A stretch of DNA of 64,000 bases from Lactarius indigo (lineage: Eukaryota; Basidiomycota; Agaricomycetes; Russulales; Russulaceae): contig JAFKAC010000017.1 in the NCBI GenBank assembly GCA_025766275.1, positions 682,001-746,000 on the forward strand, read 5' to 3'. Of the stretch, positions 37,896-47,742 are shown piece by piece. The notes beneath the pieces were generated by a model that saw nothing but the letters and a program-made list of their open reading frames with translations, made no database searches and was not told the origin of the DNA. A program made the position numbers and the translations under genes. How positions within the stretch are numbered: position 1 is the first letter of the stretch; every line of letters starts with the position of its first letter.

Positions 37896-38700
37896 CACAC
37901 CTACGGACACAAGCTAGACATGCAAGGGACACGACGACCGCTCATCCGAGTCACTGTCGCCGCCCCTGCCACGGGACCAGGCAAACGGTAACTAGCACGT
38001 TCTTCAGGACGAAGCCGAAGTCCCCGGAGGTAGCCGCGCAGTCACCGCGTGATCGCGGGCACGAGCGATGGTCATCGACGTGTGCAACGGCGCTCTGCGC
38101 GAGTACAGCCCCGCGCAAAGCCCTGATACTACGCGGCACTAGAGTTCTGGAACGGGATCGTGCGCCAGCGAGAATGGCGCACGTACAGGCGACGATGGGT
38201 ATGGGTCGATGACATTTTTCATTTACGTTATTGGCAGTACGTCCCCGACACTCTCTTTTGTATTTTTTTTCTACCAACGAATCGTGTATGGGTATTACCC
38301 ACTGAATTACCTGCTCGTGGCCGCTACGGACCCGCTCGACTCGTTCGGGGAACTTGCCGAGCTGCTGAGGCAGGTCAAACCGTGACGAAGGAGGAAATCG
38401 ACAACTCAGGGCTCGAAGTGATACGCCCGAGCGTGCTCGCGGAGTATGAGAGAAAGTTGCGCGGGTCGCGCCGATGTGCGTGGACCGGGTACGCTTTGCA
38501 TTATTATTTCTGCTTAGCTGTCAACAATGCTGACGAGTTTTATAGTGCCTGATATGTCTGGAGGATAATGATCTCGAGGAGGGTCTCAGGTTACTGTCTT
38601 GCGGGCATGTGGTTCACAGGGACTGATGAATACTGATCTACTGATGACTGGAGACGGGCCGGAATAATTGCCCCGCGTGTCGCTCGCAGGTACATACTAA
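37896..38700 (+). pseudogene. RING gene 3' fragment, unit 2
   Basis: Homologous to the RING gene from within exon 2 (about 29740) to the RING exon. Blocks such as SPRDRGHERW, MAHVQATMGMGR (shifted frame), STFF-IYVIG-like DNA, DNSGLEVIRPSVLAEYE and CLICLEDND-like DNA (CLEDNDLEEGLRLLSCGHVVHRD) are spread over several frames. Sequence is missing in several places and the finger breaks off after HRD (TGA). No promoter or start belongs to it. It is a hitchhiking fragment of the tandem duplication. Confidence 0.85.
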
Positions 38701-40021
38701 CCCCGGGTGGACCCCCATTCCTTCCTCGGCCTGATCTGTCTGTGACAATGACGGACAGAGACGGGGACGGACAAAAAAAAACTGTTCTTTTCTAGAGCTC
38801 CTCTGCGCTCTTTTCCTGTCGTTTGAGTGCCTCTTATGTTTTCTTCTTGGACTCGGAAAGCCCAAAGTGACGCAAACTTTTCTTTTTGTCGCTTGCCCGC
38901 CCACTCTCTGCTCATTCCTTCTCCCCCTCCCTTTTTTTGGTGCAATCCCCCAATTTATCTGTTCGTGTGTTTGTCCAATCGTTGTTAATCGCCATCTTGC
39001 CCACCTTTCTGATGTTTTCCCACCCAACCACTTCTTTCATTCCGATGGAAATTAGCTTGCGTCCTCAACTGTCCGAAACCCCACTATCTCTCTTTCTCAT
39101 TGTTTTCTTTTCTCTTCCCCGAATTTATCTCGCGCAACCAAACAAAAAAAAAAATGCTTGTGTTCTCGTTGTCGTAGACAAAAAAAAAAAAGAGATAATT
39201 ACGACAAAAAAAGGAAAAAGAAAAAGAAATTACTAGCGTTGTATGTTTTTCGGGTTTCTGAGGTTTATTCCTTGCTTTGTTCTTTAAGATACGTACGCAA
39301 GGCACTATATCACGATCCAGTACGTGCGGACTTTTTCAATACTGTACATGATGGACTTGATAAAGGCCGCTATAAGTCCAAGCTATCTGCAGTTTTACTT
39401 ATTTCAGCCCTTGCCAACTTACCGCGCTATCGTATTGCCTTCGCGCCCTCTTGCTGCCAGTGGTCCCAGCAGTAATCACCTCTCTCCTAGCCGGACCAAC
39501 AACTCTCTCACTCGCTTCCGTTCTTCAACAAGGGACACCGTCCCCCGCTGCGACAGTGTGTGTGTATTTATAATTGGCGGGAGTCTTGTCAACGGAGATG
39601 AAAACGGTTGCCAGTGCTGAATGCTCCTGTTGACGTTACTGCCGTTCAACATATACTAGTAGCGGAAGGGCTCCTTTAGATCGGCCCTAATTGTTTTTTC
39701 GGGGTAAATGGACGTTCAATGGCGTGCAGGAGACCCGTCCTGGAGCAGCGTCGATACGGTCTGCGTTCGGGCGGGGTTTTCTTCTGGTCTCGTGCTCGCT
39801 CCTGTGCCTCTGTCCCCTGCATCCATCGCCCTAGGAACTCGGAACACTGCAGCTCGAATTCAAAAGAATGGCTCACGGGAGCTAACGCGCGCATCCCCGT
39901 TTGGAAGAAGATCCGGTTCTACTCAGTGCAACTTCTATTTGTGGCACTTGTATTGGCGCCTTCGTATACAATCCTAGACGCTGAAAAGAAACACACTTTC
40001 GTCCACACTCCAGAAACGTGT

Positions 40022-40120
40022 TTTTTTTTTTTTTTTTTTAAATCAAGTTTATTCCGGGACAGTAGGTTATACAAGGCCGGTCCCACCCTCTATAAAGAGA
40101 GGCAAGATTTATGGAGAGCG
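40022..40120 (-). mobile_element. Short poly(A)-tailed retroposon, 5'-truncated
   Basis: On the minus strand the element ends CCCGGAATAAACTTG followed by an A-run (a T-run from 40022 on the plus strand). The 10-bp word AGAAACGTGT stands at both borders (40012-40021 and 40121-40130), as expected for a target-site duplication after target-primed reverse transcription. It is similar to the tail of the element at 41153-41391 in opposite orientation. Confidence 0.75.
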
Positions 40121-41152
40121 AGAAACGTGTGTTAGCCTTTTGAATAGAACACGGAGTAGTTTGGTCTGTGTCTTTCGTTTCCGTCAGCACGATTCGTTAT
40201 CTTCCAGGCCAGATCGACGCGATTTCCATCAGAAATCTGTAAGCTTGTGATATTTCGTCCATCTCTCATCCTGGGCAGGTTGGACGCCGATAACAGTGGC
40301 TCTGGAAGTCATACCTAGGAACTACACGTAACGCTTCTATCCCCTCGTTGGAGCCGTCCAACGTATCAAACAATGGTATACGCCCCTTCAATGGCGCGGA
40401 TCGGGGATCGCAGATGTTCGCCGAATGTAAGTTACTTTCGCCGCAGCGTAACAACGGCCCGGGCCGCCTCGCCCAGTCGGTACAGTCGGCACATGCGTAC
40501 GGAGACCGCGGCGACACCGCAGGAGGCTTTCCCCAGTCCCGCAGCTGTGTTCCATCCTGCGACTCGGCATGACGATAATGACATTGTAAGGAACCTCGAT
40601 TGCCTCGAAAAAGCCAGAAGGTGCACGTCCGAAGCGCGCTATTGTACGAACAGAAGGGAGGATCCCTGGTTATACTGTGCTTAGTCCCATCTATAATGCC
40701 CAAAGTACTACGTAGCCCGCTCTTGGCGAGTTGCGCCTCTGCGTCGACGTGTGCATTCTATTCTTGACCGCGCTGAGATGGATGAGGGCAGGACGAAAGA
40801 TAAAGTGGTGCAGATTGCAGGATCCCCCGAGGAACGCCATGCGAGTTCATGAAAGATGTGTTAGGATGGTTTTGTTCGGTGGCGACGACAATAGGTTGAT
40901 CGAAGTTGCAGTTGAGGTCGCACTCGAGACGAAGCGCTCACTTTACGAACAGGTCTGGCTGGGAAACCGGCTTAGCAAGCACCGCAGGTCTACAAGTTGT
41001 CGTGCTTCGAGATAGGACAATGTACCACGAAAGTGGGTCTGGGACGTCGAAACTAATAGGTCACAGTGGGGGATTTATTGGGTAACGCCTCGTGAGTCGT
41101 CAATATTAGGCGTTTACACCAGGAAAGTAGATGTAACAAGAATAGAACAAGT

Positions 41153-41391
41153 TTCCCAACGTTTACGTCTCACTTAACTCCTCTGCCGTTAGTTTTTCTT
41201 TGTGCGGTATGCTACTATCTTCCCTTCGGTCTCTTCGTCCCCTCTGGGAGGTGACGCACATTTCCTTACTCTATCACTTGGATGCACGTTACCTACCTCT
41301 CGCAATTCTCTTCTCTCTTTATAGAGGATGAGGACCGGTCTTGTATTAAATACTGCCCCGGAATAAAACTGATTCAAAAAAAAAAAAAAAA
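41153..41391 (+). mobile_element. Short poly(A)-tailed retroposon (SINE-like or LINE 3' end)
   Basis: 239 bp ending GCCCCGGAATAAAACTGATTC and an A-run, with AATAAA just before the tail. The 15-bp word AAGAATAGAACAAGT flanks it at 41138-41152 and 41392-41406. Units 1 and 3 carry a single uninterrupted version of this target (AAGAATCGAACAAG near 33902 and 47645), so it is a real insertion. No coding content and no clear Pol III boxes were seen, so SINE versus truncated LINE is open. Confidence 0.82.
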
Positions 41392-41488
41392 AAGAATAGA
41401 ACAAGTAGGAGGGGAAAAAAAAGAACGCGTATCATATCGTACTTTTATCTGGGTTGTAGTCAATATGTGCAAGAGACTACGTCTGTGC

Positions 41489-44400
41489 TCACTTGGAGGA
41501 ATATTCCGACAATAACTGCACGATCTCGTCCTGTCCCTCTCCCAATGCGACTTTCAATGGGGTCATTCCCTTCCCGTCCTCTGCGTTTAAGTCCGCGCCA
41601 TGCGCTAACAGAATACGTGCGATCTCGAGCCGCAATGACAACACCAACCTCGATGACGATACCAGATGCAACGGAGTTCGGCGCTCGTTATCCAGAGCGT
41701 TCGGATTCGCGCCATATTCCAGTAATAATCGTACAATTCGGGGACAATCATCGGTGGGGAGACCATACTCCCGCGCGTGATTTGACAATGTGCTATGAAT
41801 TGGGGCCGGGTGGTTCTCGTCCTGGAAATTAGCATCCGCATTGTGCTTGAGCAGGACTCGAACAACTTCGAGCTGCCCCCCTACTATTGCATGATGCAGT
41901 GGCGTACTATTTTCATTTTGAAAATTTGCATCTGCGCCATAGTCGAGTAAGCATTGTACGACATCGAAGTGTCCTCTGTATGACGCAAATTGTAGCGGAG
42001 ACTGACCCCCGATGCCTCGAGCATCCACAGCCAGGCCACTCTTGAGAAGTGAACGTACAACCTCGACGTGACCTGCACGCGATGCTGAGTGCAATGCAGT
42101 CCCCCCGGGACCACCTATAGCATTCGCGTACAGCGGATATTTGAGAGCAAGGTATTCGGCTATCTCGTGAAATCCACAGAAAGCGGCGTGAAATAACGGT
42201 ACTGCTTCTGACTGTATTTTGCTTGTCAGTTGCGAAGACCATGCGGGATAGTCCAAGTTGACATTGTATAACTTGACCCACGCTGAAAAGTACGGCTTGT
42301 CCGGGTCATAGAGGTGTCGCATCCCATCGCGGATGCGTGGGGCCACATTCGGGACCTGTGCGTGGGTCACCCAATACTTAGCGGCATATCGAGCGAGAGG
42401 GATCATATCAGAGCCATGATTATCGATATGATCGCAGAGTAGGAGTCCGAGACAAGCCCGAGCGATCACCGTGTTGGCGTCTTCGAGGCCAATATGGTAC
42501 CGTGAGATATCCTTCGTCGATGTGGCAAGGCGATGCGACATCAAGAACTCCTTCACCGAAAAGTGCGAAAACTGAACAACAGGGGAATTGCCGGCGGGGA
42601 CAATGGTGATTAAACTTGAGCATGTCGAAAGTACAGCCTGTTCGTGGTCTTCCCATCGCCACTTTGAATTCAATTCGGGGATCCCTCCCTTTGCCGCATC
42701 AAAGTCAAAGGCGAGTAGTTCCGCAAGCTCGGCAACAGAAAGCGGTCGAATTGCCACAGTCAGGCATTGCAGCATACGGTAGGCGTGCACTCGGTTTCCC
42801 TTCATGATATCCATCACGATTCGTTCATATGTCTCGTCCAGCGATTCCGGAAGTTCATCTAGCGTACGCCGCACACTTGATGGAAGACATTGACGCAGCG
42901 CATCTAGTTGACAGTATACCCATCGAAACCTGGATGGAGACATGAGCAGGCATCATAAAGTTACGACGACGCCCTTACATTCCGTCGGCCTTTTCTGAGA
43001 GCGCTTCGACAACCATTCTCTTATCGTCGTCTCGCCATCTCTTCATCATCGTTTCTGAGTCAGAATACACCACAGAATTGACGTAGTTGATGATATCATT
43101 CTTTTGTCCACTCTCGTCGTGCAGGGACACCCGGTGATGTGCCAAAGGTGTAAGAGTCGCTCGAATATCGAACTCCGGTCGGCTAGTGACGCATATATGA
43201 AGACGCGGAAGATGAAGGCCAACGAGCTCCTTGACAAGCGCAAGGACTTGTTCACGAGGCGATGGGATTCCAGGCCAGTTTGGACACTCGTCGAGCGCGT
43301 CCAGGATAATGTAAATGGGCGGCAGATTGGGAGTCTTGAGCATATCCTTAAGACATCGAATCATCACACTATCGCTCGGCTTTTGTTCACCATTGTCGTG
43401 TGCAGTATAAAGACGGGAAAGAATGTCGCAACAAAGACGGGACTGAGCAGAAAGTTGGATGAGGAGAGAGGGGAGGAGGTCGCGACGATGTTGCTTATGA
43501 AGATCCCTGAAGTCGAAATAAAAGTAGGCCATCAAGGCCGATCCTGTCTCGCGTAGGGTTACGACATCTTGGATAATCGTAGAACTAGAGGATAAAGTAA
43601 GGTCTTTGAGGCACGCGTAGATGCCGGTGAATGACAAACCAAAGGATGCTCTTTCCTGAGCCGGCTAAGAACGCAGACAATGATCAGGGGTTGATTTGAG
43701 ATGAGTGGGTAGAGCATACGTTTCCCATATATCCACAAGAGAGAGCCAGTGGACTTCCATTCGGCAAAGATACTGCCTTGAAAGAACCACGCGGCTGTTC
43801 CCCCATGATGGATGTCGCATGCGATGTTGTGATTCGTTGATGGATCTGGTGGAGTGACCCACCTTCTAAGGCTATCTCTCAGTTGGTTCCCTGTGAGCAA
43901 GTTAAAGACACCAGAGCGGACAGCGAAAGACTTGACCACACACATTTCACGTCGTCTACGCTGTTCGACGTTTGCTGCAGGACTACTTTCGCATCCCTTC
44001 CGTCTAACCAACGATCGCGCAATCAGGATGGGGTTTTGAGTAGCTAACGGGTCAGGCGTACCTTTCAGAACAATATCCATTTTACCGTCCACATCCTTTA
44101 TCTGATTTCCAACTCCAGTGACTTTGTCGTCCACGACTTTGACCTTGTCGTCGACACTGTGTGTGACCCTCAGGATCTGCGCCGACGCCATCCGGGCCTC
44201 CTCTTGCGTCAACTTGTCCAACCTCCTCAACGCGTCTTCTATGTCCTTCCTTCCCACAAGCTTCTTGAAAAACTTTTCTAAACTTAGATTAGCTCGCATT
44301 CATGTACTTCTCGAGAGTAACATACTGGCTCGACCCTGCTTCATCTCCTTCGTCGCAATCCCAAAGATATTCAGAACTTCCACCATTATCTTTACGATCA

Positions 44401-44972
44401 TGTCAGTCATCGCGGAGGTTGGTGGAACTTCCGTGTACGATTCAAGTCGTTTGAAGAAGTTCTCGATACGCTCGAAGAGATCCGCAAGGGCATCTTGACT
44501 CGCATCGACGTCCTTGGCAGCCTGACCGATACCGCGGTTAATGATCATCCCATAAAAGGATGAAGGACAACGCTCACCATGAGGAGGACCCCCACGCCGG
44601 CAGAGATTACTTTTGCGGGTGAGAATATCTGCGAAAACAATTAGCGACAAATGAAAGGCAAGTCAACGAGCTGAGACTTGCTAGTCCGACACCTTCGCCC
44701 AGAGTCGCGGAGAATGCATACAGCACGTTGATAGTCGGGCCCAACCAGCTTGATAGTCTCTCGTTGTGACTCCTAGACTGATCGAACTCATTGACCTGGT
44801 CATGAAGCACGGCAAGAATGTCGCTGGAAGATTGGCAGGATTGTAGCTGTGTTGCGAGGGGATGTGTGTGGAGGTCGGTCTTCGTCTTTTTCTCATACTC
44901 TCTGAGAGCAGAGACGAAGACGGTGCGAAAATTGGAGGAAGATGTAGTCGTCGTATTGGGAGAGTGAGACAT
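41489..44972 (-). CDS. NLR3: Goodbye-NACHT-ankyrin STAND receptor, intact
   Basis: Same architecture and likely role as NLR2. Nine exons on the minus strand: 44972-44682, 44628-44578, 44521-44326, 44277-44062, 43985-43944, 43890-43720, 43664-43640, 43584-42979 and 42929-41489. They encode 1012 aa without a stop. Exons 1-3 and 5-8 have exactly the same lengths as in NLR2. Exon 4, the coiled-coil exon, is 216 nt instead of 237, and the last exon is 6 nt longer. Motifs: EYEKKTKTDLHTHPLATQLQ, VDDKVKVVDDKVTGV, LWIYGKPGSGKSILCSTI across three exons, YIILDALDECPNWPG, VTSRPEFDI, and ankyrin repeats such as TALHSASRAGHVEVVRSLL. The first intron again has a GC donor. The differences in the repeats could alter the recognised ligand; that is inference. 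Confidence 0.88.
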
Positions 44973-45459
44973 AGTAACTGGAATTCAGCTGAGCTGGTGA
45001 GTGATGGGACAAGTCGAGGAAGCTTGCGAGGAAGAGACAGTGTCCGAGACAGAGAATCGCCACGGCGCTACCAGCCATAGCTTCAAGGGCACTGGCACTG
45101 CCTGATGTATTTCGTACAAACAGATGACCATTTGTAGGTGATAGACGCCGAGCGATAGCCGAGCAATATTGCAATCGACGGCCCGGCTGAACTATTGTAC
45201 ACTCAGAAGCTCGAGTCCGGACCTCGCTTCGTCACCGTCGTCACCTCGGTGGTACACTTATCACCGATACTACTACTTTAACAGGATCATCAGTACCAGC
45301 TATCCATCTCTCACTTAGCCTACTGGAAGATGTAGAATGGGCATGGAAGAAAGTGTGCCGTGTTGGATCACAAGATCAGGTGAGAAACGGGCCCAAGGTA
45401 TGTCGAATTCTATTTTATCATTGTCTCAAATGCTCCAACTTTGGGTAAGATTTTGGGGT

Positions 45460-45935
45460 CACACCGGCCCCACAGACACGCGCAAGACATGCTGAGGGAC
45501 ATGACGACCACTCATCACTGCTGCTGCCCTTTCCACGAGATCAAACGACTGATAGTGAGCTCGTGGTCGGCACGGGTCCACTCGACCCGTTTGAGGAACT
45601 TGCAGAGCTGCTGGGGCAGGTCAAACCGCCCACCGCGGCGAAGGAGGATATTGTCAATTTCGGGGTTTGAGGTGATACACCCGAGCGTGCTCGCGGAGTA
45701 TGAGAAAGTTGGGCGGCTCGTGCCGATGTGCGTTGACCGGGTGGGCTCGCTTTTCATTTTTCCCTTCTTTCTGTCGACAATGCCGACGAGTTTGAAAGTG
45801 CCTGATTTGTCTGGATGGTGATGACCCTGTGGAGGATCTTAGGCTATTGTCGTGCCGGCATCTGTCCCATAGGGACTGCGTGGCCCGATAGCTTGCGACG
45901 GTCCACAATAGTTCCCCCGCGTCACTCGCAGGTAC
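45460..45935 (+). pseudogene. RING gene 3' fragment, unit 3
   Basis: Starts at the same junction as the unit 2 fragment but has lost most of the exon 2 tail: ELVVGTGP-like DNA follows almost directly after the junction. Remnants of LDPFEELAELLGQVKPPTA, EVIHPSVLAEYEKVGRLVPMCVDR and a degenerate finger (CLDGDDPVEDLRLLSCRHLSHRDCVA) remain. The downstream CPAC pair is lost (SSPASL). Confidence 0.82.
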
Positions 45936-47742
45936 GAAAAACCGTCGGTATCGAGCTTGGCCCACTTGCTAAAAGCGTTTTTATTCACTGCCAACCCTGG
46001 GTCGATTTCTTTCCCGGGACTCGTCCTCTACGCTCTTTTTCTTCGTGCCTGTTGAGAGATTCGGTTTTTTTATCTCGGAAAGTCCAAAAGTGGTGCACGC
46101 TTTTGCCTTTTTGCCGCTCGCCCGCCCCGCTCTCTGCTCATCCCTTTTTCTTTATTTTTGTGCATCTCCCCCAACTAGTTTGTCTCTGTTAGTTAGTTTT
46201 TCCCTGTCCAAGTTGTTAATCGCCGTCTTGCTCACCTTCTGATGTTTTCCCCTTTCCCGACCTAATCACTTCTCTCATTTCCACGGAAATTAGCTTGCAT
46301 CCCCAATACGTGTCCGAAACCCCACTCTCCCTCTTTCTTTTTTCTCTCTTTCTCACTCCAATGGCGAAGACAAGTGTTTCTGAATACTTTTCCGGTCTGA
46401 GAGTTGTTTCTTGCTTTGTTTTTTTAGATACGCATGCAATACAGTATCCAACACCGTTTGAATACATGGTGGAGGCGACCGTAGTTACTGTTGGGATACA
46501 GCCTGGAACGGACACAGTCCGGCAAACCGAGACTAGACCGATATATTAGATAATAGTAATATTAGCGTAGTTAAATGGTTATCTATTGTAGAGAGAGGAG
46601 CATACACAACCTCCCCTGGACCTCCATCGCTCTCACGTTCTTCACATATTCGGCTGTCCGCTGCCATAAATCTCTGTAGTTACAGCTGGTTCCATAATGA
46701 TTGTCCCCTGGTGACCATTTTTTAGACATAGTTGAGGTTTGAATGAGCAACTCTGCCACCGAGATGGCACAGCTCTCGAGCATAGCAACACTGATAACCA
46801 TTCCATAACCCCAATTGTTACAAGGTAGCTATTCTATAACCTTAATTCTGTGAGATAACCCAATTTCTGAGAATTTCTCCCTCGATTTAATTATGAATCC
46901 TTCTCTCGAGTTTTGAGTGGCAACTAGGTTCTCAAAATGGCAGGGACAATCGTTATGGAACCAGCTATATCTGCGGTGTTGCTTATATCGGCTTTCGGCA
47001 GCCGCGCGAGCCAACTCAACAGTCTTCCCGCCCACGGGAAACAACAATCGCTATTGAGGTTTTCGACGTGTCACAGATGGGATGGGTAACCTCTCCCTTC
47101 GATAGCGCGCTAGCGAGAACTCGTCCTTGAGAACTTGAGCAGCAGCGTCGATATTGTCTGCGTCCGGAGGTTTATTCTGTTTTCGTGCTCATTTCTGTGT
47201 TCCTAGCGTCCATAGCCCTATGACTCGGAACACCGCAGTTCGAATTCAGAAGAACGGCCCACTGTAACAGGAGCCGGCTCGCTCGTCCCTGCTTGAAAAT
47301 GACTTGGTCCTACTCTGTGTAGCTTCTCTTTGTCGCACCTGCACTTCCTACGTTCAGCCTTCGTATAGAATACTAGACGTTGAAATTACTTTCCTCCATG
47401 CTTGAAAATGGGAGAAGCGTGCATTTCCTCTCTGAATGGGACACCAAGTAGTTTGGACCATATCTTTCGTTTTCCGTCTGTGCGATTCGTCGTAGTCTTC
47501 CAGGCCAGATCTGAATCGACGCGAATCCCGTCAGAGATCTGTAAACTCACAATATTTGGTCCATCCACACCGCATCCTATAGCCCTGAGATCTATCACAT
47601 CGCAGGTCGACAATATAAAGCGGCTACAGTAAGTAGATGCATCAAGAATCGAACAAGAGGCAGGAGGGGGGGAAAGGAACGCGTATCATATCGTACGTTT
47701 GTCCGGACCGTAGTTGATATATACAAGACTATATATCTGAGT
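45936..47742. other. Unit 3 spacer
   Basis: RING 3' flank homology to about 46440, then about 500 bp absent from units 1 and 2, then the common spacer from about 46966. The extra segment contains a 24-bp inverted repeat (46684-46707 and 46943-46966, one mismatch) and no gene. Confidence 0.5.

Larger units (their letters stand above)
38701..41488. other. Unit 2 spacer
   Basis: RING 3' flank homology to about 39330, then a spacer homologous to unit 1. Two short retroposons (40022-40120 and 41153-41391) are inserted. No gene seen. Confidence 0.55.
37896..45459. repeat. Tandem array unit 2 (RING fragment plus NLR3)
   Basis: About 7.56 kb from the RING junction to the next RING junction. Just upstream of the junction, units 2 and 3 share the same NLR 5' flank (an ACGGGCCCAAGGT word followed by AT-rich DNA), which is absent at the genuine RING gene. 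This is the expected recombination joint of a tandem duplication. Confidence 0.8.
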
